In this document: positions 57,468 through 64,000 of the stretch, piece after piece | How the letters are laid out: every line of letters begins with the position of its first letter | Position numbering within the stretch: the first letter of the stretch is position 1 | DNA from: Chlorobiaceae bacterium | GTDB taxonomy: Bacteria > Bacteroidota > Chlorobiia > Chlorobiales > Chlorobiaceae | Direction: 5' to 3' | Length of the DNA stretch: 64,000 nt | NCBI GenBank assembly: GCA_013335115.1 | Contig: JAAXWQ010000003.1 | Span: 124,001-188,000, forward strand | The notes under the pieces: model-generated | What the model was told of the DNA's origin: nothing | Database searches by the model: none | What the model saw: only the letters and a program-made list of their open reading frames with translations | Translations under genes and position numbers: made by a program

Positions 57468-57489
57468 TCGAAATCGGTATCGATTTCGA
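57468..57489. repeat. Perfect dyad containing the 16-nt element of 8126-8141
   Basis: TCGAAATCG (57468-57476) and CGATTTCGA (57481-57489) pair around GTAT, 29 bases upstream of arsC. Its left 16 nt are identical to the element after uvrA. Confidence 0.65.
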
Positions 57490-57520
57490 TCCGGAGCTTC
57501 CAGGAATACGATTTACGTTA

Positions 57521-57547
57521 GTCCTTGCCGTCCCTAACGTCCTTTTC
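57521..57547. repeat. Three 9-nt GTCC repeats
   Basis: GTCCTTGCC, GTCCCTAAC and GTCCTTTTC stand head to tail at the end of the permease gene. Read on the other strand they give GGAC cores as near 575 and 30.4 kb. Confidence 0.6.
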
Positions 57548-57548
57548 T

Positions 57549-58604
57549 TCAGATAATCATATTGAACACATAGCCGACCAGCATGATTCCCGTGGCCACC
57601 ACAGCGGCAAAGACCGCAATCAGCCGGGGCTTGAGCACCTTGCGCAGGATGATCATCTCGGGAGCCGAAAGTGCAATCACGCTCATCATGAACGCCATCG
57701 CCGTACCGAGCGCGGCCCCCTTGCCGAGCAGGGCCTCGATCACCGGCAGGATTCCCGCGGCATTCGAATACATGGGCACGCCGAGCAGCACGGCGACCGG
57801 CACGGACCACCACTCACCCCGCCCCATGAGGGAAGCCATGAAATTTTCAGGCACATAGCCGTGGATGGCCGCCCCGGCACCGACGCCGAGCACGATGTAG
57901 AGCCATACCCGTCCGACGATCTCGCGCACATGCCTGATCCCCTCGCCGAAACGTAGCGGCCAGCTCAGGACTTCAGCCTCGAAATCGCCTCCGACGGCTC
58001 CCTCCTGCAGTTTCTGCACCCACTCTTCAAGATATCCCTCCATCCGGAGTCGACCGATCACCATGCCCGAAACGATCGCTACCAGGAGCCCCATCGCCAG
58101 GTACAGGAGGGCCACCTTCCAGCCGAACATGCCGAAGAGCAGGGCAAGCGCGACCTCGTTGACCATGGGTGCCGAAACGAGGAACGAGAAGGTAACCCCG
58201 AGCGGCACGCCGGCCTGCAGGAAACCGATGAAGAGCGGCACAGCCGAGCAGGAGCAGAACGGCGTAACGATACCGAGCGACGCGGCCATCACGTTGCCGA
58301 CGCCGGTCCGACGTCCCGAAAGCATCGAGCGGGTGCGTTCCGGGGAGACGAAGGTATGGACCACCCCCATCGCGAACACCACGGCAAGCAAAAGCATCAG
58401 CACCTTGGGCACCTCGAAAAGCATGAACCTGAGTGCCTCGCCGATCGGCGTGGCACGGCTCATCCCGATGAGGGTGACGAGAAAGTCCGCACCTTCCCCG
58501 AGATTGGAATAGGCAAAGAGCCATAATCCCGACGCAACGGTGAGCCCCGCCACCCATGCACCGGTCGAATCCTTCAGATTCCCCGCATTGCGCATATCCG
58601 CCAT
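57549..58604 (-). CDS. arsP: ArsP/DUF318-type permease
   Basis: A 351-residue membrane protein with eight or more hydrophobic segments. The conserved block is IVTPFCSCSAVPLFIGFLQAGVPLGVTFSFLVSAPMVNEVAL near residue 140, whose Cys-Ser-Cys-Ser stretch is the hallmark of the DUF318/ArsP permeases; a second copy-like block GMPMYSNAAGILPVIEALL follows near residue 265. ArsP exports trivalent organoarsenicals, and other DUF318 proteins are of unknown substrate. The start at 58604 was chosen because it clears the stop of the thioredoxin-like gene by four bases. The cluster with ArsR and ArsC supports an arsenic role. Confidence 0.8.
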   Translation of the reverse strand: MADMRNAGNLKDSTGAWVAGLTVASGLWLFAYSNLGEGADFLVTLIGMSRATPIGEALRFMLFEVPKVLMLLLAVVFAMGVVHTFVSPERTRSMLSGRRTGVGNVMAASLGIVTPFCSCSAVPLFIGFLQAGVPLGVTFSFLVSAPMVNEVALALLFGMFGWKVALLYLAMGLLVAIVSGMVIGRLRMEGYLEEWVQKLQEGAVGGDFEAEVLSWPLRFGEGIRHVREIVGRVWLYIVLGVGAGAAIHGYVPENFMASLMGRGEWWSVPVAVLLGVPMYSNAAGILPVIEALLGKGAALGTAMAFMMSVIALSAPEMIILRKVLKPRLIAVFAAVVATGIMLVGYVFNMII

Positions 58605-58608
58605 CGCC

Positions 58609-58911
58609 TCAACAGCAGGTGCCGTTTTGACGGCCGGTACCCTTCGCATGCTCGCCGCAACTGCACTTGTGCGGCTGTGCCGTCAGCATCTCCCTGATTT
58701 CCGCCGCGGATGGCACCCTGCCGGAACAGACGACCTTGCCGTCGACGACGAGGCCCGGCGTGGCCATCACGCCATAGCCGACGATCTGCTGGATATCCTC
58801 GACCTTTTCGACCGACGCATCGATACCTTCGGCCGCGATCACTGCCTTGACCGCATCGGCCAGCTGGTTGCATTTGGCGCATCCGGCTCCAAGAATCTTC
58901 ACCTGTTTCAT
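58609..58911 (-). CDS. CXXC thioredoxin-like small redox protein
   Basis: A 100-residue protein with a glutaredoxin/thioredoxin fold: QVKILGAGCAKCNQLADAVKAVI carries the CAKC active site (residues 11 and 14), and VGYGVMATPGLVVDGKVV has the cis-proline. The C-terminal tail holds more cysteines (HKCSCGEHAKGTGRQNGTCC), which may bind metal or arsenite. Such redox-active disulfide proteins (TIGR00412-like) lie next to DUF318 permeases in many anaerobes and are thought to deliver or reduce the substrate. It lies between ArsR and the permease. Confidence 0.88.
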   Translation of the reverse strand: MKQVKILGAGCAKCNQLADAVKAVIAAEGIDASVEKVEDIQQIVGYGVMATPGLVVDGKVVCSGRVPSAAEIREMLTAQPHKCSCGEHAKGTGRQNGTCC

Positions 58912-58977
58912 TCCCTCTCCTTTTCCTGTTTATGTGGTTATCGCAAATGAACGATTGATCAGTAAGGACAAAACAAC

Positions 58978-59313
58978 TCAGTCGCCATCGCAAGCAGCTC
59001 CGGATTCCGGCCCGAAAAACCCCATGAACAGCTCCTCCGCCAGGCGCCACCGCTCACGGTCAATGCAATATTTCACCTTGGGCGGGTCGATACGACCCTG
59101 GATCAGGCCGGCATCAAGGAGTACCTTGAGGTGCTGGGAGATGGTGGACTGTGCCATGGGTATCATACCGGTCAGTTCACCGGTGAAGCAGCAGGTCTCG
59201 CCGGCAAGCAACTTCAGGATCCGTACCCTGACCGGATGGGCCAGCGCCCGCGAAATCGTCGAGATAACCTCTTCATCCACGGCGTAATCGAGGGAGCTCA
59301 ATGTTCTCTGCAT
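58978..59313 (-). CDS. arsR: ArsR-family repressor
   Basis: A 111-residue winged-helix metalloregulator from the ATG at 59313; the longer open frame upstream is unlikely. The N-terminal helix reads YAVDEEVISTISRALAHPVRVRILKLLAGE; the metal-binding cysteines are adjacent Cys41 and Cys42 in ETCCFTGELTGMIPMAQST, followed by the recognition helix TISQHLKVLLDAGLI. It should release DNA when arsenite or an organoarsenical binds. It heads the thioredoxin-like - permease - arsC cluster and a TTCATCG/CGATGAA dyad lies 16 bases upstream. Confidence 0.9.
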   Translation of the reverse strand: MQRTLSSLDYAVDEEVISTISRALAHPVRVRILKLLAGETCCFTGELTGMIPMAQSTISQHLKVLLDAGLIQGRIDPPKVKYCIDRERWRLAEELFMGFFGPESGAACDGD

Positions 59314-59328
59314 AAGCGACAGGTTTTG

Positions 59329-59350
59329 TTCATCGGCAATATACGATGAA
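59329..59350. promoter_or_regulatory. Candidate ArsR operator
   Basis: TTCATCG (59329-59335) and CGATGAA (59344-59350) form a perfect dyad with an 8-base spacer, 16 bases upstream of the arsR start. The TTCA...TGAA form with this overall length suits an ArsR/SmtB dimer. Confidence 0.6.
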
Positions 59351-59667
59351 TCAGAAAAAACACAATACAGGGCCTCTCTATTTATTGTCGATCCCGACTT
59401 GTCGGGACCAACGCCATCATCGGGTTTTGGAACAAATACCTTGAGGTGCCCTAATAAAACACTAACAATGGGACGCACAACCTGCCTGTAGATTTTTCAA
59501 TCAACCATGCGGACATGCAGCATAATTTATTAGGTTTTATCACTTATTCTCCTTACTGTTTTAGGTGAAAGTAACAACGCACCGATAACCAGGTCACAAG
59601 CAACGAAGACCACTGCATCGATACGGATGCCGGAAAAAAGCATGTTGGCGCAAAGAGTAGCGCCCGG

Positions 59668-59691
59668 CGATATAGCTCCAACTACATAACG
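59668..59691. promoter_or_regulatory. ModE-like box upstream of modD
   Basis: CGATATAGC and TACATAACG are separated by six bases, giving a 24-base site close to the ModE pattern CGnTATATA-N6-TATATAnCG. It lies 17 bases before the modD start. No modE gene is in the window. Confidence 0.55.
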
Positions 59692-59708
59692 ACCAACAAA
59701 AGACGAAG

Positions 59709-60560
59709 ATGCATTACCGGATCGGCAAGAGTGAAATAGAGCGGTTCATCGATGAGGACGTGCCTTACGGCGACCTGACGACGTCACTGCTCGACATCGG
59801 TGAAGCTCAAGGTGAAATCCTCTTCACCACCCGCGAGGACGCCATCGCCTGCTGCACCGAAGAGGCCGGTCGGGTGCTCGAAACGTGCGGGGCGACAATC
59901 ACCTTTTCGATTCCATCGGGGACGGCCGTCGAAGCGGGCACGCTCGTCCTCAAGGCCGAAGGCAGCGCCGCAACCCTGCATGAAGGGTGGAAGGTGGCCC
60001 TGAACCTGCTCGAATACGCCTCCGGGATAGCGACAAGAACCCGGACCATCGTCGAGAAGGCCCGCGCTGTCAATCCGGAGGTCGTCGTCGTGACCACACG
60101 TAAATCGTTTCCGGGCACCAGGAAGATTTCGATGAAAGCCATCTTGGCAGGGGGAGCATTCCCTCACCGGCTGGGCCTTTCCGGATCAGTCCTGGTCTTC
60201 AGGCACCACACGGCATTCCTCGGAGGCATCGAACCGTTGCTCGAAAGGCTACCCGCAATGAAAAGGAGTGCACCGGAACAAAAGATCCTCGTCGAAGCCG
60301 ATACCGCTGACGAGGCGCTCCGCATCGCCAAAGCCGGAGCGGATGTGGTACAGGTCGACAAGATGCCGGCTCAGGAACTGTCAGGCCTCATCGCCGAAAT
60401 CCGCAGGAGCTGCCCCGGCGTCACCGTCTCGGCGGCCGGCGGCATCAACGCCGGCAACGCTGCAGAGTACGCATCGACCGGCATTGACATCATCGTGGTG
60501 TCATCCCCCTATTTCGGCAAACCATCGGATATTTCCGCAGTCATCAACAAAAAACCATAA
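59709..60560 (+). CDS. modD: ModD (quinolinate phosphoribosyltransferase-like molybdenum protein)
   Basis: A 283-residue protein related to quinolinate phosphoribosyltransferase (NadC). Family blocks are FIDEDVPYGDLTT at the N-terminus, LHEGWKVALNLLEYASGIATRT near residue 95, VVVVTTRKSFPGTRK near residue 120 and EADTADEALRIAKAGADVVQVDKM near residue 195. ModD proteins lie in molybdate transport operons and are annotated molybdenum transport proteins; their actual reaction is not settled. Here it leads the operon, ten bases before modA. A NadC in NAD synthesis is the alternative, but context favours ModD. Confidence 0.88.
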   Translation: MHYRIGKSEIERFIDEDVPYGDLTTSLLDIGEAQGEILFTTREDAIACCTEEAGRVLETCGATITFSIPSGTAVEAGTLVLKAEGSAATLHEGWKVALNLLEYASGIATRTRTIVEKARAVNPEVVVVTTRKSFPGTRKISMKAILAGGAFPHRLGLSGSVLVFRHHTAFLGGIEPLLERLPAMKRSAPEQKILVEADTADEALRIAKAGADVVQVDKMPAQELSGLIAEIRRSCPGVTVSAAGGINAGNAAEYASTGIDIIVVSSPYFGKPSDISAVINKKP

Positions 60561-60570
60561 CTCCACGACC

Positions 60571-61329
60571 ATGATAACTTCCAGGCATGCCCTGCAGCGC
60601 CTCGTCGTTGCGCTCTTCGCCCTGATGATGATGGCCGCTCCCGCCATGGCCGGGCAGCTGAACATCTCGGCCGCCGCGAGCCTCAAGGAGGCCATCAACG
60701 AAATCGCCGACAAGTATGCGGCACAACACGCAGGAATCACCTTCGTCAAGAATTACGGGGCCTCGGGAGCCCTTGCCGGCCAGATCGAAAACGGCGCACC
60801 TTCCGACATCTTCATTTCCGCGAGCACCGAGTGGGTCGATTACCTGATGGACAAAAAGCTGCTCGACGCTTCCAGCCGCAAGGATTTCGCCTACAACGAG
60901 CTCGTCTTCGCCGGCTCGACGCCGAAAAAGGTCGGGGGCATGAAGGACCTGGTGAAGCTCGACAAGATCGCCATCGGCAGCCCAAAGAGCGTGCCTGCCG
61001 GCCAATACGCCACGGAGGCCATGCAGAAGTCGGGAATCGACCGGCAGCTCGCATTGAAACTGGTGATGGCCAAGGATGTCAGGGAGTGCCTGGCCTATGC
61101 CGAAATGGGTGAGGTCGACGGTGCATTCGTCTACCGCACCGATGCCCTGCAGGCCAAAAAGGCAAAAATCCTGTTCGTGGTGCCTGGAAATCTCCACGCT
61201 CGCGTGACCTACCCGATGGCCCTGACCATGAGCGGCGCCACGAATACCGATGCAAAAGCCTTCTTCGCCTGGATCCAGGGCGGTGAAGCCAAATCGGTGC
61301 TCAAGAAATACGGCTTTGTCCTGAAGTAA
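60571..61329 (+). CDS. modA: Molybdate-binding periplasmic protein
   Basis: A 252-residue solute-binding protein. The signal peptide (LVVALFALMMMAAPAMA) ends before GQLNISAAASLKEAINEIA, the conserved ModA start where Ser residues grip molybdate. GASGALAGQIENGAPSDIFISAS and the Tyr-containing GEVDGAFVYRTDAL fit the second half of the binding site. It captures molybdate or tungstate in the periplasm and hands it to ModB. The ATG at 60571 begins directly with the signal peptide. Confidence 0.95.
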   Translation: MITSRHALQRLVVALFALMMMAAPAMAGQLNISAAASLKEAINEIADKYAAQHAGITFVKNYGASGALAGQIENGAPSDIFISASTEWVDYLMDKKLLDASSRKDFAYNELVFAGSTPKKVGGMKDLVKLDKIAIGSPKSVPAGQYATEAMQKSGIDRQLALKLVMAKDVRECLAYAEMGEVDGAFVYRTDALQAKKAKILFVVPGNLHARVTYPMALTMSGATNTDAKAFFAWIQGGEAKSVLKKYGFVLK

Positions 61330-61347
61330 CCTCCGAAACACGAGACC

Positions 61348-62034
61348 ATGAGCCTCTCACACCAGGACATCGCGGCCATAGGCCTGTCGATGAAGATCGC
61401 CATCTCGGCGACCCTGCTTGCGCTACCGTTCGGGTTCGCGACGGCATGGCTCATGGTGTTCAGGAACTTCCGGGGCAAGGTGCTGCTCGAGGTGCTGGTC
61501 AACCTCCCGCTTACCCTGCCGCCGGTGGTCATCGGCTACCTCCTCCTGCTCTTCTTCGGAAGGAACGGATGGGGCGGCGCGGCACTGAAAGCCGCAGGCA
61601 TCGAGTTCATCTTCAATTGGAAAGCCGCCGTAGTGGCATCGGCGACTGTCGGATTCCCCCTGCTGGTGCGTTCAATCCGGCTCGGCATGGAGTCGATCGA
61701 CCGCCAGCTCCTGCAGGCATCACGGAGCCTCGGCGCAACCTGGCACGACGCCCTCGCCACAGTGATCCTCCCGCTCTCTTTCAGGGGCTTGGTCGCCGGA
61801 TCTTCGCTCATGTTCGCCAGGAGCCTCGGCGAGTTCGGTGCGACCATCATCGTGGCCGGCAACATCCCCGGCCTGACCCAGACCATACCGCTGGCCATCT
61901 ACGACTACGCCAGCTCGCCGGCAGGGACATCGATGGCCCTCTCGCTCTGTGCCGTATCGATCACCCTGTCGGTCGGCATCCTGCTGCTGCACGAAGTGAT
62001 CGGCAAAAAACTTGAAGACAGGGACAGCGCATGA
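61348..62034 (+). CDS. modB: Molybdate ABC transporter permease
   Basis: A 228-residue permease with about five hydrophobic segments. The ModB N-terminus has AIGLSMKIAISATLLALPFGFATAWLM, and the coupling loop is QLLQASRSLGATWHDALATVILPLSFRGLVAGSSLMFARSLGEFGATIIVAGN, which carries the EAA-type motif and the ModB-specific FARSLGEFGAT. It is 18 bases after modA and overlaps modC by four bases (ATGA). Confidence 0.96.
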   Translation: MSLSHQDIAAIGLSMKIAISATLLALPFGFATAWLMVFRNFRGKVLLEVLVNLPLTLPPVVIGYLLLLFFGRNGWGGAALKAAGIEFIFNWKAAVVASATVGFPLLVRSIRLGMESIDRQLLQASRSLGATWHDALATVILPLSFRGLVAGSSLMFARSLGEFGATIIVAGNIPGLTQTIPLAIYDYASSPAGTSMALSLCAVSITLSVGILLLHEVIGKKLEDRDSA

Positions 62035-63086
62035 GGCTCGACATCGATATCGAAAAAAGGCTCGGCAGCTTCTCCCTGAAGATGAAGGCCTCCCTATCCG
62101 GTGAGCGAATCGGCATCTTCGGTGCTTCCGGCAGCGGCAAGTCGACCCTCGTCCATATGATTGCCGGGCTTATGGACCCGGACTCGGGGGAACTCCACCT
62201 TGACGGCACCTGCCTCTTCAGCAGCAGGCGGAACATCGGCCTGGCGCCGGAAAAACGCCGTATCGCCATCGTGTTCCAGCAGGCCATGCTCTTCCCGCAC
62301 TTGGGGGTGAAGGCGAACCTGCTCTACGGCTACCGGCGTTGCCGACCCGAAAACCGCAAGATCAACCCTGAAAAGCTCATCGAGGTACTGAACCTTCAGC
62401 ACCTTCTCGACCGTGGGGTGAACAACCTCTCGGGCGGTGAAAAACAACGCGTGGCCCTGGGACGGGCCGTGCTTGCCAACCCGCGCCTGCTGGTCATGGA
62501 CGAACCCCTCTCGGCGCTCGACGACGCGTTGCGCTACCAGGTCATCCCCTACCTGAGGAGCGTCAGCGAAGAGTTCCGGATTCCGTACCTCTTCATCTCC
62601 CATTCGGTCCCCGAGATGCAGCTCATGGCCGACCAGGTGCTCGACGTGGCTAACGGCTGCATCACCGGCATCTCTACCCCGGACGACCTCGCGCGCGCCG
62701 GCATGGCCAGCAGCCCGAGGGGCTACCTGAATTTGCTGAACCTGGAGCGCGCCCACCTCCACGACCGCCTGTTCCATTATCCATGGGGTGGCGGCACCCT
62801 GATTGTTTCAGACGGTAAAACCGGAGAGGGATCGCTGTTCGAGCTCGCCTCTCGCGACATCATCCTGTTCAGGAAAAACCCCGAAGCGATCAGCGCAAGG
62901 AACATGCTCAAGTGCCGTGTCGGCGAGATGTTCGACTCCGATGGGCGGAAAGGGATCGTGCTGGAGTCGGGCGGGGAGCAACTCGTAGCGGAAATCGTCC
63001 AGTCCGCCGCCGTTGAACTCGGGATCACCCCCGGGTCGACCGTATTCGCCGCCATCAAGGCATCCGCCTTCCGCCGACTCGGCTGA
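62031..63086 (+). CDS. modC: Molybdate ABC transporter ATPase with TOBE domain
   Basis: A 351-residue ModC. Walker A is [20 protein letters not shown] near residue 30, the Q-loop VFQQAMLFPHLGVKANLLYG, signature NLSGGEKQRVALGRAVLA and Walker B LLVMDEPLSALDD follow. The C-terminal TOBE/mop domain, about residues 290-350, has MLKCRVGEMF and TVFAAIKASAF, which may bind molybdate and give trans-inhibition. Its ATG overlaps the modB stop. A double molbindin gene follows after 151 bases. Confidence 0.96.
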   Translation: MRLDIDIEKRLGSFSLKMKASLSGERIGIFGASGSGKSTLVHMIAGLMDPDSGELHLDGTCLFSSRRNIGLAPEKRRIAIVFQQAMLFPHLGVKANLLYGYRRCRPENRKINPEKLIEVLNLQHLLDRGVNNLSGGEKQRVALGRAVLANPRLLVMDEPLSALDDALRYQVIPYLRSVSEEFRIPYLFISHSVPEMQLMADQVLDVANGCITGISTPDDLARAGMASSPRGYLNLLNLERAHLHDRLFHYPWGGGTLIVSDGKTGEGSLFELASRDIILFRKNPEAISARNMLKCRVGEMFDSDGRKGIVLESGGEQLVAEIVQSAAVELGITPGSTVFAAIKASAFRRLG

Positions 63087-63237
63087 GGAAGGCACCCGAC
63101 CGCCTGAACGCCCCATAAAAAACAAAAAAACCGACGATTCAAACGTTTAGGTAGGAACGATGGAATAATAGCGTCCTTTTTCATAAAATAACCCATCATG
63201 AAGTGGCCAGAACCGCAACACTAAAAGAACCAACACC

Positions 63238-63681
63238 ATGGACATCAGTGCACGCAACATTTTCAAGGGAACCGTTTCGTCGATCATAAAAGGGGCCGTC
63301 AACGCAGAAGTAGTCATCGATCTCGGCAACGACACCGCGATCGCATCGACGCTCACCATCGGCGCCGTCGAACGGCTCGGACTGAAAGAGGGCATGGCGG
63401 CCAGCGCCATCGTCAAGGCGAGTTCGGTCATCCTTGGAACCGGTTTGCTTGAGGCGAAGCTCAGCGCCCGCAACATCCTTCCCGGCAGGATCAGCCGAGT
63501 CATCGAGGGTCCGGTCAGCACCGAGGTGGACCTTGAGATCGGCGGCGGCAACACCCTTTCGGCCGTCATCACCCACGGCAGTTCTGCCCGCATGGGACTC
63601 ACCGCCGGCAACACCGCCTGCGCCATCTTCAAAGCCTCCAGCGTCATCATCGGCGTAGGGCTACTTGGGGGACGTTCCTGA
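63238..63681 (+). CDS. mop: Molbindin with two tandem TOBE/Mop domains
   Basis: A 147-residue protein made of two tandem Mop repeats, about residues 1-70 and 73-143. Each begins with SARNIFKGTVSSIIKGAV or SARNILPGRISRVIEGPV and ends in IVKASSVILGTGLL or IFKASSVIIGVGLL, so the repeats are easy to align. Molbindins store molybdate in oligomeric cages. The ATG at 63238 has no strong ribosome-binding site. It lies after modC, probably in its own transcript, and is followed by two competing hairpins. Confidence 0.93.
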   Translation: MDISARNIFKGTVSSIIKGAVNAEVVIDLGNDTAIASTLTIGAVERLGLKEGMAASAIVKASSVILGTGLLEAKLSARNILPGRISRVIEGPVSTEVDLEIGGGNTLSAVITHGSSARMGLTAGNTACAIFKASSVIIGVGLLGGRS

Positions 63682-63697
63682 AAACATTAACTTACGT

Positions 63698-63741
63698 AAG
63701 GAAAGGCCGGCATCATGAAAACGGCCTTTCCTTGATGCCGG
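63698..63741. other. Two mutually exclusive hairpins after the molbindin gene
   Basis: Hairpin 1 pairs AAGGAAAGGCCG (63698-63709) with CGGCCTTTCCTT (63722-63733), a perfect 12-bp stem. Hairpin 2 pairs CCGGCATCA (63707-63715) with TGATGCCGG (63733-63741). They share 63707-63709 and 63733, so only one can form. The palindrome CTTACGTAAG lies just upstream (63691-63700). Hairpin 1 likely ends the molbindin transcript. Confidence 0.6.
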
Positions 63742-63823
63742 GCATTGCTTCAAAATCCACCATCAATGCCTTACCTTACCTGAGGGAACCATCCCCGTCC
63801 AATCATCACCAATTCGCGACACC

Positions 63824-64000
63824 ATGGGCGTTTCAGGCAAGAAAGTGTGTTTCATGACCGGGGCTTCGGGCAAGCTCGGCAGGGAGATCGCCCTGGCGAT
63901 CGCCGGGCAGGGTTATTCCATCTTTTTCACCTGGAACTCGTCCGAGGAACAGGCGAACGAGGCCCTCGACCAGATCCGCTGGGTCAGCCCCGAATCGCAG
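63824..64000 (+). CDS. Short-chain dehydrogenase/reductase, N-terminal part (cut by window end)
   Basis: The first 59 codons of an NAD(P)-dependent short-chain dehydrogenase. The cofactor motif TGxxGxxG is seen in CFMTGASGKLGREIALAIAGQGYSIFFTWNSSEEQANEAL, where the glycine turn and the ending of the second strand fit a classical SDR or a 3-ketoacyl-ACP reductase/FolX-type pterin reductase. The remainder, with the catalytic Ser, Tyr and Lys, lies outside the window, so the substrate cannot be proposed. The ATG at 63824 starts with a short leader before the first strand. Confidence 0.85.
   Translation, partial: MGVSGKKVCFMTGASGKLGREIALAIAGQGYSIFFTWNSSEEQANEALDQIRWVSPESQ

Larger units (their letters stand above)
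59314..59708. other. Divergent regulatory region between arsR and modD
   Basis: This 395-base region holds no convincing gene. From left to right it contains the ArsR dyad (59329-59350), a hairpin TCCCGAC-TT-GTCGGGA (59392-59407), an AT-rich stretch around 59510-59570 suited to promoters, and the ModE-like box (59668-59691) in front of modD. Confidence 0.6.

Overview
The window reads as chromosomal DNA of a green sulfur bacterium (Chlorobiaceae, Chlorobium/Chlorobaculum type). The main pointers are a CruA/CruP-type lycopene cyclase, an NfnAB/Sud-type flavoprotein pair, a class I hybrid cluster protein as in strict anaerobes, a nif-associated Rop-like small protein, a B12-dependent radical SAM protein, and GC-rich genes packed on both strands with weak Shine-Dalgarno sites. 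Genus and species cannot be fixed from sequence alone. No rRNA, tRNA, CRISPR array, insertion sequence or prophage was recognised.

Layout. 0-10.5 kb: the 3' end of pyruvate phosphate dikinase, a DEDDh exonuclease, small membrane proteins, a four-PAS hybrid histidine kinase, uvrA, a Rop-like protein, a methyltransferase and a PolB-like exonuclease. 10.8-15 kb: a leftward cluster of GT39-like enzyme, GtrB-like GT2, GtrA and an MFS carrier that resembles a three-component lipid-linked glycosylation system. 15-21 kb: a HAD phosphatase, a B12/radical SAM protein, and an Rrf2 regulator - ferredoxin - Hcp operon with a palindromic operator at its start. 21-30.4 kb: a methyltransferase, a haem-binding protein, a site-2 protease, folP, then smc - HAD - nusB - nth. 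30.5-39.4 kb: Ppx/GppA, a phytol-kinase-like protein, Sua5, a helix-hairpin-helix outer-membrane barrel, and leftward hisH - hisA - scpB - rluB.

39.6-45.9 kb: nfnA - nfnB - nikR, a dyad that looks like a NikR operator, then an outer-membrane barrel and an ECF nickel/cobalt transporter (NikMN, NikQ, NikO). 46-51.4 kb: DUF1499, a NYN/LOTUS protein, an RND/ABC adaptor followed by a divergent ferrochelatase-like protein, then hisI - menG. 51.4-56.8 kb: a tight leftward run lolD - cruA - ligA - LOG - thioesterase. 57-59.3 kb: an arsenic-type cluster (ArsR, CXXC thioredoxin-like protein, CSCS permease, ArsC). 59.7-63.7 kb: modD - modA - modB - modC plus a double molbindin, and finally the start of a short-chain dehydrogenase cut by the window end.

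Common threads are metal supply (Ni, Mo, As defence) and local regulation. Four regulons have a candidate dyad operator beside them (Rrf2, NikR, ArsR, ModE-like). A family of short 9-nt-period GGAC/GGGWC repeats sits at gene ends in five intergenic sites. Nothing here is a clear new defence or biosynthetic system. The most interesting items are the putative nickel-regulated outer-membrane channel, the ferrochelatase-like protein with a missing metal-site histidine, the intergenic repeat families and the competing hairpins after the molbindin gene.
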